The notes under the pieces are model-generated. The model was not told the DNA's origin. It ran no database searches and saw only the letters and a program-made list of their open reading frames with translations. Shown piece by piece: positions 16,433-25,382 of a stretch of DNA of 64,000 nucleotides. The first letter of the stretch is position 1. Each line of letters opens with the position of its first letter. This DNA comes from Bacillus haynesii (GTDB lineage: Bacteria > Bacillota > Bacilli > Bacillales > Bacillaceae), in the NCBI RefSeq assembly GCF_001969855.1, contig NZ_MRBL01000007.1, positions 62,001-126,000 of the forward strand, given 5' to 3'. The position numbers were made by a program, and so were the translations under genes.

Positions 16433-17779
16433 ATGCCTGTACAAACGAGTTCTAAAAATCAAGTGTTTTTGGAGCAGCAAAATAGAAGAGAATCTAATGC
16501 GCGTTCATATCCGAGAAGATTTCCGCTTGCCATGCAAACAGCGGAAGGCGTCCTGGTGACTGATGCGGATGGAAAGCAATATTATGACTGCCTGGCAGGA
16601 GCGGGGACGCTTGCGCTTGGCCATAATCATCCAGTTGTGATTGAAGCGATTCAAAAAATGATTGATGAAAAACGCCCGCTGCACACCCTTGATATTACTT
16701 CGGAAATTAAAGAAGAGTTTGTCAATGAAGTATTTGCAAGCCTTCCTGAGGCGTTTGCCAAACGGGCGAAGATACAGTTTTGCGGTCCGACCGGCGGCGA
16801 TGCGATCGAAGCCGCTCTCAAGCTTGTCAAAACAGCAACGGGGAAAAGAACGATCTTGTCGTTTCACGGCGCCTATCATGGAGCAACTCACGGAACGATG
16901 GCGCTGAGCGGGAATTTATCTCCAAAGGAAAACGTCCAGGGACTCATGCCTGACGTGCATTTCCTGCCATATCCGTATGAATACCGCTGTCCGTTTGGAA
17001 GAGGAGGAGAGGCAAGCCACAAGCTGTCGAGCGCATATATCGAAAATATGCTGGATGATCCGGAAAGCGGAGTTTTACAGCCGGCCGGGATGATCTTTGA
17101 AGCCGTACAAGGAGAAGGAGGCACGGTTCCGGCCCGGGCTGAATGGATAAGAGAAATGAGAAGGGTCACAAAAGAACGCGGAATCCCTCTGATCATCGAT
17201 GAAGTGCAGACCGGCATCGGCAGAACCGGAAAAATGTTTGCGTTCGAGCACGCCGGCATTATACCGGATGTCATCGTCCTTTCAAAAGCGATCGGCGGAA
17301 GCCTTCCTCTGTCCGTCGTCATCTATGATCAAGACCTTGATCAGTGGGGACCGGGGGCGCACATCGGCACATTCAGAGGGAACCAGATGGCGATGGCGGC
17401 CGGAAGTGCAACATTAAAATATATAAGAGAGCACGATGTACTATCACATGTAGAAAAAGTCGGTGCGAAGCTCATGCGGGAATTGCAAGACATTCAGGAA
17501 CACGTTCCTGAAATCGGCGATGTCCGGGGACGAGGGCTGATGATCGGCGCCGAAATTGTCGCACCGCACAAAAAGCAAAACGCAAACGGCAGCTATCCGG
17601 CTGATGCGGAGCTTGCAAGCGTGATTCAAAGAAAATGCTTTGAAAAAGGACTGATCGTTGAAACAGGAGGCCGCCACGGAAGCGTGATCCGCTTCTTGCC
17701 GCCCCTCATCGTAACAGAGGCGCAAATCGACGATATTATCACGATCTTCAGAGAGGCCGTCTATGAAGCAGTCAAGTAA
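16433..17779 (+). CDS. rhbA: L-2,4-diaminobutyrate aminotransferase (RhbA-like)
   Basis: 448 residues, class-III PLP aminotransferase. Cofactor lysine in VLSKAIGGSLPL (about Lys285) and the preceding DEVQTGIGRTGKM. It converts aspartate-4-semialdehyde plus glutamate to L-2,4-diaminobutyrate, first step to 1,3-diaminopropane. Two ATGs are near the GGAGG site: 16424 overlaps it, 16433 is 10 bases downstream and is chosen. First gene of a six-gene operon in exactly the order rhbABCDEF known from the rhizobactin 1021 cluster. The next gene overlaps its 3' end by 17 bp. Confidence 0.88.
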   Translation: MPVQTSSKNQVFLEQQNRRESNARSYPRRFPLAMQTAEGVLVTDADGKQYYDCLAGAGTLALGHNHPVVIEAIQKMIDEKRPLHTLDITSEIKEEFVNEVFASLPEAFAKRAKIQFCGPTGGDAIEAALKLVKTATGKRTILSFHGAYHGATHGTMALSGNLSPKENVQGLMPDVHFLPYPYEYRCPFGRGGEASHKLSSAYIENMLDDPESGVLQPAGMIFEAVQGEGGTVPARAEWIREMRRVTKERGIPLIIDEVQTGIGRTGKMFAFEHAGIIPDVIVLSKAIGGSLPLSVVIYDQDLDQWGPGAHIGTFRGNQMAMAAGSATLKYIREHDVLSHVEKVGAKLMRELQDIQEHVPEIGDVRGRGLMIGAEIVAPHKKQNANGSYPADAELASVIQRKCFEKGLIVETGGRHGSVIRFLPPLIVTEAQIDDIITIFREAVYEAVK

Positions 17780-19274
17780 ACAGAAAAACTTTGATTCCCT
17801 GTTCATGCACAACGGCGAACAGGGGATCAAAGCATACCGTGACGCGGTCGAGGCCGCTGTAGAGACGCTGTGGGCCGATTGGAAGAACAAGACGAAGCCC
17901 TACAGCGGGAAGATGCCGAATGAATTGGATCTCGAAATCAAAAACTTGTTTTCGTTTCAGGAAGCGGGAGAACCGCTTGCGGGTGTTCTCAAGGATCTGA
18001 AGGACGCCTATTTGCCGCACCGGATTCATGTTGAAGATCCAAAATGCGCTGCACACCTTCACTGTCCGCCGCTGATCCCGGCGCTCGCTGCAGAGATGCT
18101 GATCAGCGTGCTGAATCAGTCGATGGATTCGTTTGATCAAAGCGGAGCGGCTTCATTGATCGAGGAAGAAATGGTGCAGTGGCTTTGCCGAAAGTTCGAG
18201 TACGGAAAGGATGCTGACGGAACATTTACGAGCGGAGGGACACAGTCTAATTACATGGGGCTTCTGTTGGCCCGCGATGCCTTCTGCGAAAAGCAGTGGA
18301 ACTGGAACGTACAGAAGGACGGTCTGCCGCCGGAAGCGAACAGGCTGCGGATTCTCTGTTCAAAGGATGCTCATTTCACCGTGAAAAAGTCGGCTTCCCA
18401 GCTCGGACTCGGAGAGCGTGCCGTCGTGCTCGTCGATACCGATGATGAAAAGCGGATGAGCCTTTACGATTTAAAGCAAAAAACCGCTATGCTGAAGGAA
18501 TCGGGTTTACATCCATTTGCGATTGTTGCAACATGCGGTACGACGGACTTCGGAAGCATCGATCCGCTTTCCGAGCTTGCGGATGCCGCGCATGCTGGCG
18601 GGCTTTGGCTCCACGTTGATGCCGCGTATGGCGGGGCGCTGATTTTGAGCAGAACCCGCCGCTATAAATTGGCCGGGATCGACAGAGCCGACTCAATCAG
18701 TGTCGACTTCCACAAGCAGTTTTATCAGCCGGTCAGCTGCGGCGCTTTTCTTGTAAAAGACAGAAGGCATTTCCGCTTGATTGATTATCATGCCGATTAT
18801 TTAAATCCTGAGGAAGATGAAGCGGAGGGAATCGTTCATCTCGTCAATAAATCGATTCAGACGACGAGGCGCTTTGACGCCTTAAAGCTGTTTGTCTCGC
18901 TCCGTGTGCTTGGAGAAGATACATTCGCCGAGATGATTGACTGGACATTCGCATTGGCTGAAGCGGCAGCGGAAAAAATCTCAGCAAGCGATCGGTTCGA
19001 ACTGCTGAATCCGCACCCTGAACTGAACGCTGTCGTCTTCCGCTGCCTCGCCTCAGAAGACGACGCGGAGAACGACCGTTTGAATAAATGTATCCACAGA
19101 GAATTGTTCAGAACGGGACAGGCGGTGATCGCCAAGACGGCAGCAGCTGGGAAAACATATTTAAAATTCACGCTGCTGAATCCGCGGACGACGCTTTCGG
19201 ATCTTGACGACATTCTCGGCAGGATTCAAGAGCTGGCAAGTCTTTATACGAATAGCAGGAGGGTAACAGGATGA
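17763..19274 (+). CDS. rhbB: L-2,4-diaminobutyrate decarboxylase (RhbB-like)
   Basis: 503 residues, group-II PLP decarboxylase (glutamate/aromatic amino-acid decarboxylase fold). PLP lysine in SVDFHKQFYQP (about Lys318); HVDAAYGG holds the Asp that pairs with the pyridine nitrogen. It makes 1,3-diaminopropane, the diamine backbone of schizokinen and rhizobactin 1021. Overlaps the preceding gene by 17 bp and the next by 4 bp (ATGA), so translation is coupled. Aromatic decarboxylase function is less likely given the operon. Confidence 0.88.
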   Translation: MKQSSKQKNFDSLFMHNGEQGIKAYRDAVEAAVETLWADWKNKTKPYSGKMPNELDLEIKNLFSFQEAGEPLAGVLKDLKDAYLPHRIHVEDPKCAAHLHCPPLIPALAAEMLISVLNQSMDSFDQSGAASLIEEEMVQWLCRKFEYGKDADGTFTSGGTQSNYMGLLLARDAFCEKQWNWNVQKDGLPPEANRLRILCSKDAHFTVKKSASQLGLGERAVVLVDTDDEKRMSLYDLKQKTAMLKESGLHPFAIVATCGTTDFGSIDPLSELADAAHAGGLWLHVDAAYGGALILSRTRRYKLAGIDRADSISVDFHKQFYQPVSCGAFLVKDRRHFRLIDYHADYLNPEEDEAEGIVHLVNKSIQTTRRFDALKLFVSLRVLGEDTFAEMIDWTFALAEAAAEKISASDRFELLNPHPELNAVVFRCLASEDDAENDRLNKCIHRELFRTGQAVIAKTAAAGKTYLKFTLLNPRTTLSDLDDILGRIQELASLYTNSRRVTG

Positions 19275-21037
19275 GTTCATTTAAAGAAATAGCAGAAAAC
19301 GCCACAATTCAAAGCTTTTTAAATTGCTATTTGCGTGAAACCGGCATCGAAACCCGTGAGATCGCGGACGGCTCTCAAAAAACGCTGATTGTCCCGCTAA
19401 AGCGCCAGCAGATCGAGCTGATCGTTCCGATCAAGTACTGGTCGAAGACGGGAAGGCACCTTTTCTCATTTCCGCTTTACTATCAAACAGCCCAAAACAG
19501 AAAGCCGCTTCTGCTCGACTATGTGACGCTCGTCTCCCTCGCTTCAAAGGAATTGCTTCTTCAGCAAAACCGCGGGAATGCCGAGGATGAATTCATGCTC
19601 AGAGTTATTTTGAGCTGCCGCAATATCAGCCGTTATGTTGAAGAACGGGCCGATGATCAAAGTGAGCTTAGCCGCGCTGATTTTACGTTTATCGAAGCGG
19701 AGCAGTCGCTCTTGCTCGGCCACCTGATGCATCCGACGCCAAAAAGCAGGCAGGGGATGAAACCTGAAGAGGAAAACATCTTCTCACCTGAATTGAGAGG
19801 GGAGTTTCAGCTTCATTACTTTAAGGCGCATGCCACGCTCGTTCTGCACGATTCAAGTGGAGGAACAAAAGCGCCGCTAGTCATTCAAGAGGAATTGAAA
19901 AACGACCCGATGATTGACAATGCGTGGCTGAATGAGCAAACGGCCGATCCGGACTTTGCGCTTCTTCCCGCACACCCGCTCCAAGCGAGAGCCTTGTTAG
20001 AGGAGCCGTATGTGCAAAAATTGATCGCTCAAGGTCTCCTTACATATCTCGGCGCAAAAGGACGGACGTTTACGGCGACATCCTCCGTCCGCACGGTCTA
20101 CAGCAAGCACTCGCGCTATATGTACAAATTCTCGGTGCCGATTAAAATCACGAATTCGCTTCGTGTGAACAAGCAGAAAGAATTGGACAGAGGTGTTGAA
20201 ATGGCCCGGCTGCTTCAGACAGAGCTCGGTCAAAGGTTGAAACAGGAGTTTCCGGGCTTTCGTGTCATCACAGATCCTGCCTACATTTCCATTCGAGGAG
20301 AGAATGGGGAGTCCGGCTTTGAAGTCGTGATCAGGGAGAATCCGTTTTATGAAGACGACCGTTCGGCATGTCTGATCGCCGGGCTTTGCCAGGATCACGC
20401 CTACGGAAAAGAGTCGCGGCTGTCCTCTGTCATCCGCGGGCTCGCTTTAGAAGAAGGGCGGACGACGGAAGAAGTGAGCATCGATTGGTTTGACAAATAC
20501 TTGTCGATTTCGCTTGAGCCTGTTTTATGGCTGTTTGAAATATACGGGCTGGCGATTGAAGCGCACCAGCAAAACGCCGTCATCCGCTTAAAAAACGGCT
20601 ATCCGCAGACGTTTTACTACAGGGACAACCAAGGCTATTATTACAGCGAATCAAAAGCCGAGATTCTTTCCAAGCTGATCGAAGGCTTGAGCGAAAGGAG
20701 CGAGACGATCTGCTCGGACAGCGTGGCTGTAGAGAGACTGCGCTATTATTTCTTCTTCAACCATTTGTTTGGGCTGGTAAACGGGTTTGGCTGCGAAGGG
20801 CTGATCCGGGAAGAAACGCTCCTGTCCATGATCAGAGAGCGGCTTGAAAAAGCGGAACAAATTTACGGCATCACAGAGCTGACGGACAGCCTGCTTCGTT
20901 TTGCGGAGCTTCCGTGCAAGGCCAATCTGCTGACGAGATTTTACGACATGGATGAGCTGACAGGCTCGCTTGAAACACAGTCTCGCTATACGTCTGTCAA
21001 CAATCCGCTTTTAAAGGAGGCGGCGGCTGTCCAATGA
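19271..21037 (+). CDS. rhbC: NIS siderophore synthetase, IucA/IucC family (RhbC-like)
   Basis: 588 residues. Family motifs are the ATP-binding region GHLMHPTPKSRQGM, LLPAHPLQAR, TSSVRTVYSKHSRYMYKFS, and a C-terminal FhuF-like part (FNHLFGLVNGFGCEGL). NIS synthetases adenylate a citrate carboxyl and join it to an amine. With the paralogous synthetase at the end of the operon, two condensations on citrate are expected. The start overlaps the previous stop (ATGA). Confidence 0.88.
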   Translation: MSSFKEIAENATIQSFLNCYLRETGIETREIADGSQKTLIVPLKRQQIELIVPIKYWSKTGRHLFSFPLYYQTAQNRKPLLLDYVTLVSLASKELLLQQNRGNAEDEFMLRVILSCRNISRYVEERADDQSELSRADFTFIEAEQSLLLGHLMHPTPKSRQGMKPEEENIFSPELRGEFQLHYFKAHATLVLHDSSGGTKAPLVIQEELKNDPMIDNAWLNEQTADPDFALLPAHPLQARALLEEPYVQKLIAQGLLTYLGAKGRTFTATSSVRTVYSKHSRYMYKFSVPIKITNSLRVNKQKELDRGVEMARLLQTELGQRLKQEFPGFRVITDPAYISIRGENGESGFEVVIRENPFYEDDRSACLIAGLCQDHAYGKESRLSSVIRGLALEEGRTTEEVSIDWFDKYLSISLEPVLWLFEIYGLAIEAHQQNAVIRLKNGYPQTFYYRDNQGYYYSESKAEILSKLIEGLSERSETICSDSVAVERLRYYFFFNHLFGLVNGFGCEGLIREETLLSMIRERLEKAEQIYGITELTDSLLRFAELPCKANLLTRFYDMDELTGSLETQSRYTSVNNPLLKEAAAVQ

Positions 21038-21588
21038 ATGACCGGATCACATTTCAAAAAGCGGACTATGAAAGAGACGTACCACTCGTCTACCGCTGGA
21101 TGCAGGAGGAGCATGTCATCCCGTTTTGGCATTTAAACATGCCGTTTGCAAAATTTGAAGCCCATTTTCACAAGGCCATCACAGACCCTCACCAAACGCT
21201 GTACATCGGCTTTATCGACGGTGTGCCGATGAGCTACTGGGAGTCGTACTGGGTCAAGGGAGACGTCATTGAACACCACTATGACAATGAACCTTTTGAC
21301 CAGGGCATCCACCTGTTGATCGGAGAAAAAGCGTTTTTGGGAAAAGGTCTTGCCCTTCCGCTTTTAAAAGCGATGGTCAGCATGCAATTTGCCGAGCCTG
21401 AAACAAAAAAGGTCATCGCAGAGCCGGATATCCGCAACAAAAAAATGATTCATGTTTTTGAAAAATGCGGGTTTCGCCCTATTAAACCTGTGAATCTCCC
21501 TGATAAAACCGGATTATTGATGTTTTGCGAACGAGAACGTTTTTTTGAAAAGGAGAAAAAAGATGAACTCTACAAAGAGACCCAATGA
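21034..21588 (+). CDS. rhbD: Siderophore acetyltransferase, RhbD/IucB-type GNAT
   Basis: 184 residues, GNAT fold of the IucB/RhbD/AlcB type: substrate-side YRWMQEEHVIPFWHLNMP, and the acetyl-CoA region HLLIGEKAFLGKGLALPLL followed by VIAEPDIRNKKMIHVFEKCGF. It acylates the N-hydroxylated diaminopropane to a hydroxamate. Short acyl (acetyl) donor is inferred from family and operon. Start overlaps the previous stop by 4 bp, and the end overlaps the next gene by 26 bp. Confidence 0.87.
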   Translation: MNDRITFQKADYERDVPLVYRWMQEEHVIPFWHLNMPFAKFEAHFHKAITDPHQTLYIGFIDGVPMSYWESYWVKGDVIEHHYDNEPFDQGIHLLIGEKAFLGKGLALPLLKAMVSMQFAEPETKKVIAEPDIRNKKMIHVFEKCGFRPIKPVNLPDKTGLLMFCERERFFEKEKKDELYKETQ

Positions 21589-22909
21589 TGTATATGATGT
21601 CATCGGCGTCGGTATCGGGCCGTTTAACCTCGGCCTTGCCGCATTGGCTGATTCCGTGTCTGAGATCAATGCGCTGTTTTTTGAACGGAACGAAAGCTTT
21701 AACTGGCATCCCGGCATGCTGATTGAAGGGACGACACTGCAGGTGCCGTTTTTGGCCGACTTAGTGAGCATGGCCGATGTGACAAGCGAATACAGCTTTT
21801 TAAACTATCTCCAGCAGCATAACCGTCTGTATTCTTTTTATTTTCTCGAAGACTTTCATATTCCGAGAAAGGAATACAACCACTACTGCCGCTGGGTGGC
21901 AGAACAGCTCGACTCGTGCCGCTTCGGGATGAATGTCGAAAGCATTTCACTCATTGAATCGAACCCGGATACGATTTTTAAGGTGCGGGTCGCGAATCGG
22001 GAAAACGGCGGGGAAGCCGTATATTACACGAAGCATATTGCGCTTGGCATTGGGACGGGCCCGCACGTTCCCGATGCGCTCTCAGAGGCTTTGGGGGGCT
22101 CGGTGTTCCATTCAGCCGAGTACTTAATGAAAAAGCCCGGCGGATTTAAAGGGAAAAGGGTGGCCGTCGTCGGCTCCGGGCAAAGCGCAGCCGAGGTGTT
22201 TTATGACCTGGTCGGTGAAGATGAAGCGGAGCATGTCAGCTGGCTCACCCGCTCAAAAGGCTTCTTCCCGATGGAATATTCGAACCTCGGTCTCGAATAT
22301 TTTTCGCCTGACTATATCGATTTTTTCTATCAGCTTCCGCAGTGGAAAAAAGATGAATTGCTAACGCAGCAGGATCTTCTTTATAAAGGAATCAGCGCGA
22401 AGACGATCAGCGATATTTATCATCTGCTGTATGAGCGGACCTGCGGAGGGCGGGAAGCGGCTTTTGATCTTCAGTCCATGACAGAAGTCGAGCAGATCGA
22501 ACAGCATGGGGAAACGCTGATTCTACACTGCGTAAACCGGGTGAATGAAGACCGGTTTGAGCGGCAGGCGGATGTGGTCGTCCTGGCGACGGGCTATAAA
22601 GAGAGGCTGCCGGAATGTCTGGCACCTGTTGACAGCCTGATTGAAAAGGACGCGAGCGGCCGCTATGTCATTACGCGCGACTACAGACTGGTGACAGCTG
22701 TAACATCAAAAAACCATATTTTCGTTCAAAACGGAGAGCTGCACACGCACGGTGTCGGTGCACCTGACCTGGGACTCGGCGCTTACCGGAACTCGGTGAT
22801 CATCAATCAGCTAGCCGGGAGAGAAGTATACACCGTCAGCCATAAAACGGTCTTCCAGACATTCGGAACAGGAATCGCGGAAAAAACAGCTGTGCCAAAC
22901 GGCTCATAA
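21563..22909 (+). CDS. rhbE: Diamine N-monooxygenase (RhbE/IucD-like)
   Basis: 448 residues, FAD/NADPH-dependent N-hydroxylating monooxygenase (lysine/ornithine monooxygenase family). FAD site GVGIGPFNLGLAAL near the N-terminus, NADPH site VVGSGQSAAEVFYDL in the middle, and the late VVLATGY motif. It hydroxylates one amine of 1,3-diaminopropane ahead of acetylation. The ATG at 21563 has an AAAAGGAG site 7 bases upstream; the upstream in-frame ATG at 21545 precedes that site and is not used. Confidence 0.88.
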   Translation: MNSTKRPNDVYDVIGVGIGPFNLGLAALADSVSEINALFFERNESFNWHPGMLIEGTTLQVPFLADLVSMADVTSEYSFLNYLQQHNRLYSFYFLEDFHIPRKEYNHYCRWVAEQLDSCRFGMNVESISLIESNPDTIFKVRVANRENGGEAVYYTKHIALGIGTGPHVPDALSEALGGSVFHSAEYLMKKPGGFKGKRVAVVGSGQSAAEVFYDLVGEDEAEHVSWLTRSKGFFPMEYSNLGLEYFSPDYIDFFYQLPQWKKDELLTQQDLLYKGISAKTISDIYHLLYERTCGGREAAFDLQSMTEVEQIEQHGETLILHCVNRVNEDRFERQADVVVLATGYKERLPECLAPVDSLIEKDASGRYVITRDYRLVTAVTSKNHIFVQNGELHTHGVGAPDLGLGAYRNSVIINQLAGREVYTVSHKTVFQTFGTGIAEKTAVPNGS

Positions 22910-22922
22910 AGGAGGCATTTTC

Positions 22923-24737
22923 ATGTTGTTTCAAGATGAATTAAAGAGGGTCCTCGATCCTGACAGGTGGAGAGAAGTCAATCGGCGATTGCTGGCGAAG
23001 ATGCTTTCTGAATATATGTATGAGGATATCATTAAGCCCGATTTCATTGAAACTGAAGACGGCATCAACCGCTATGAACTGAGAACGGCGGAGGATAAGG
23101 TGTACCGGTTTGCCGCCAAACCCCGCATGTTTGACAGTTTTGACGCGGTGCCGGAGACGATTGAAGTCTTCAAGGACGGACAATGGACAAAACACGTAAG
23201 CGCGATTGAATTTCTCCTCGATATCCAGCCGCATATCCCGATGAGCCCGGAAACAGCGGGGCATTTGATCAAGGAGTTCAACCATACGATGCTGGCGGAT
23301 GCCCACCTTTTGGCAAAGGATGCGCTTACGGCTGACGAGCTGACCGAAGCCGATTATGCTGTGATTGAAGGCGAGATGACAGGCCATCCGTGGATCGTCT
23401 ACAACAAAGGAAGAATCGGTTTTGGCTATGATGACTACCTCAGGTTTGCACCGGAAAATCAGAGAGCCGAACGGCTGCTGTGGATCGCTGTACACAAAGA
23501 GACCGCGTCATTCCACTCGGTTGAAGGGCTCGATTATGAAACGCTGATTCACAAAGAGCTTGATGAGCTGACTTTAAGGCAATTCGCTAAAGTGATAGAA
23601 AAGCAGGGCGCAGACAGTGAAGACTATTATTATCTGCCCGTCCACGAATGGCAGTGGACAAATACGATCATTCAGCAGTTTCCAGAAGAAATTGCTTCAA
23701 AAGCGATCATTCCTTTAGGGGAAGGCGGAGACGAGTACCTGCCGCAGCAATCGATCAGAACCTTTACAAACATCACAAACAAACACAAGCATCATATTAA
23801 ACTGCCGATGAGCATTTTAAATACGCTTGTATACAGAGGACTGCCGTCGGAACGGACGGTGATCGCCCCGAGAATTACTGAACATATTAAAGGGATCGCC
23901 GAAAACGACGCATTTCTAAAAGACGAATGCGGGGTGATCCTGCCGGGCGAAAATGCCAGTCTGAACGTTGATCACCCATACTATCATGCTCTTGAAAAAG
24001 CCCCGTATCAATATTTGGAAATGCTCGGCGCTATTTTCAGAGAAAGCATTTATACGTATTTGGAAGATGGAGAGCAGCCTGTTACACTCGCTTCTTTAAC
24101 ATACATCGATCAAGACGGCGTGCCGTTTATCAGGCGCCTGATCGAAAAGTCGGGGCTGTCAGCGGAGGAGTGGATCGGAAAGCTGTTTAACACCGTGATG
24201 CCGCCGCTTCTGCATTTTATGTACCGTTACGGAACCGTATTTTCACCGCACGGACAAAATACGATTCTCGTTTTAAAAGATCATCAGCCGCACAGGCTGG
24301 CGATTAAAGATTTTGTTGATGACGTCAATATCAGCGACCAGCCGCTTCCTGAACTGAGCGGTTTGACAGAAGATTTAAAAGCCGTTCTCAGAAGTGAGCC
24401 GCCGGAAGGGCTTGTGCAGTTTATCTTTACAGGGCTTTTCATTTGCCATTTGCGCTATGTGGCCAACATTTTGGAAAATGACGGTCTGCTTCCTGAAAAG
24501 CGTCTGTGGAAAGCTTTGGCTGATGCGATTTTGAATTATCAGCAGAGATTCCCGGAACTGCGTGAGCGCTTCGAATTGTTCGACTTATTCAAGCCGGAAT
24601 TGACGAAGCTCTGCCTCAACAGAAACCGGATGGTCGACTACGGCTATAAGGACGGCGATGACCGCCCGCACGCCTCCGAATTTGGAAAAGTGACAAACGC
24701 GCTTGCGAAATTAAAAAAAGAGGCCGCAAAGCTGTAA
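22923..24737 (+). CDS. rhbF: NIS siderophore synthetase, IucC-like (RhbF-like)
   Basis: 604 residues, second IucA/IucC-family enzyme of the operon. Motifs: EGEMTGHPWIVYNKGRIGFG, YLPVHEWQWTN, SIRTFTNITNKHKHHIKLP and the C-terminal FhuF-like HLRYVANILENDG. Expected to attach the second hydroxamate-diamine arm to the citrate, completing a schizokinen-like product. Separated from rhbE by 13 bp with an AAAGGAGG site. It ends the operon; a hairpin follows. Confidence 0.88.
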   Translation: MLFQDELKRVLDPDRWREVNRRLLAKMLSEYMYEDIIKPDFIETEDGINRYELRTAEDKVYRFAAKPRMFDSFDAVPETIEVFKDGQWTKHVSAIEFLLDIQPHIPMSPETAGHLIKEFNHTMLADAHLLAKDALTADELTEADYAVIEGEMTGHPWIVYNKGRIGFGYDDYLRFAPENQRAERLLWIAVHKETASFHSVEGLDYETLIHKELDELTLRQFAKVIEKQGADSEDYYYLPVHEWQWTNTIIQQFPEEIASKAIIPLGEGGDEYLPQQSIRTFTNITNKHKHHIKLPMSILNTLVYRGLPSERTVIAPRITEHIKGIAENDAFLKDECGVILPGENASLNVDHPYYHALEKAPYQYLEMLGAIFRESIYTYLEDGEQPVTLASLTYIDQDGVPFIRRLIEKSGLSAEEWIGKLFNTVMPPLLHFMYRYGTVFSPHGQNTILVLKDHQPHRLAIKDFVDDVNISDQPLPELSGLTEDLKAVLRSEPPEGLVQFIFTGLFICHLRYVANILENDGLLPEKRLWKALADAILNYQQRFPELRERFELFDLFKPELTKLCLNRNRMVDYGYKDGDDRPHASEFGKVTNALAKLKKEAAKL

Positions 24738-24755
24738 TGCTCCTGCGGCCGGGAA

Positions 24756-24781
24756 TGCCCCGCTTCAGGCGGGGTTTATTT
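24756..24781 (+). terminator. Terminator of the siderophore operon
   Basis: CCCCGC-TTCA-GGCGGGG stem-loop followed by TTTATTT, 20 bases after rhbF. It abuts the end of the convergent GNAT gene and may serve both sides. Confidence 0.7.
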
Positions 24782-25220
24782 ACGTCAATTTCTTATACAT
24801 TAAAATATGAGGTCCGATCGGTGGTATGTCGTAGACCCCGCCTTGTTCGCTGAAGCCGAGCTTTTCATAGTAGCCGCTCACAGATGTCCTGGCGTTGCAC
24901 CATAAAAGGTCCGCGCCTTTTTTCCGAAGAAGCTCTTCGGCATGGCGGATAAGCGTACTTCCCGCTTTTTGCTCGCGGTACCCTTCAAGCGTCGCCATCC
25001 CTCTCAGCTGATACTGTTTTTGGCCTTCAAGCTCTGAATGTTCGGCTTCATGAAAGGAGGCGATGCTGATCAGCCTGCCCCGGTAATATCCCCCGAGGTG
25101 AAACGTACCCCCGAGCAAATCGGTTTCATACATACATGCTTCCAGCGGCTGATTCGGCCGGAGAATGCGGTGCCTGATCTCATACGTATCTTCCGCATTT
25201 ATTGGTTTGACTTCAATCAT
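24780..25220 (-). CDS. yitI: GNAT-family N-acetyltransferase (probable YitI)
   Basis: 146 residues, compact GNAT: substrate-recognition half with [18 protein letters not shown], acetyl-CoA motif A at [20 protein letters not shown], and the C-terminal [15 protein letters not shown]. The RP-N-Q-P start resembles YitI-type acetyltransferases. The assignment rests on position ahead of yitJ-yitK-yitL and on the sequence as I remember it. Substrate unknown. Clear AAGGAGGA site before ATG 25220. Confidence 0.65.
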   Translation of the reverse strand: MIEVKPINAEDTYEIRHRILRPNQPLEACMYETDLLGGTFHLGGYYRGRLISIASFHEAEHSELEGQKQYQLRGMATLEGYREQKAGSTLIRHAEELLRKKGADLLWCNARTSVSGYYEKLGFSEQGGVYDIPPIGPHILMYKKLT

Positions 25221-25279
25221 ATGATTCCTCCTTCAAGTGCAGATCAGATGAGGGTAATCGATTTTCAGCATGCTGTGAT

Positions 25280-25315
25280 GTTTCCATTATATATAACGCT
25301 TGTGGAAACAATCAA
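25280..25315 (-). promoter_or_regulatory. Promoter with overlapping inverted repeat upstream of the GNAT gene
   Basis: On the minus strand TTGATT (complement of 25310-25315) and TATAAT (complement of 25286-25291) are spaced 18 bp. A 7-bp-arm inverted repeat GTTTCCA ... TGGAAAC (25280-25286 and 25303-25309) spans the spacer and touches the -10, as a repressor site would. Confidence 0.4.
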
Positions 25316-25382
25316 AGCAGGATGATCATCACCCCCTGATCTGTTTAATGAATCATTTCCCCCGGGAGGCGGTCCCTAATCC

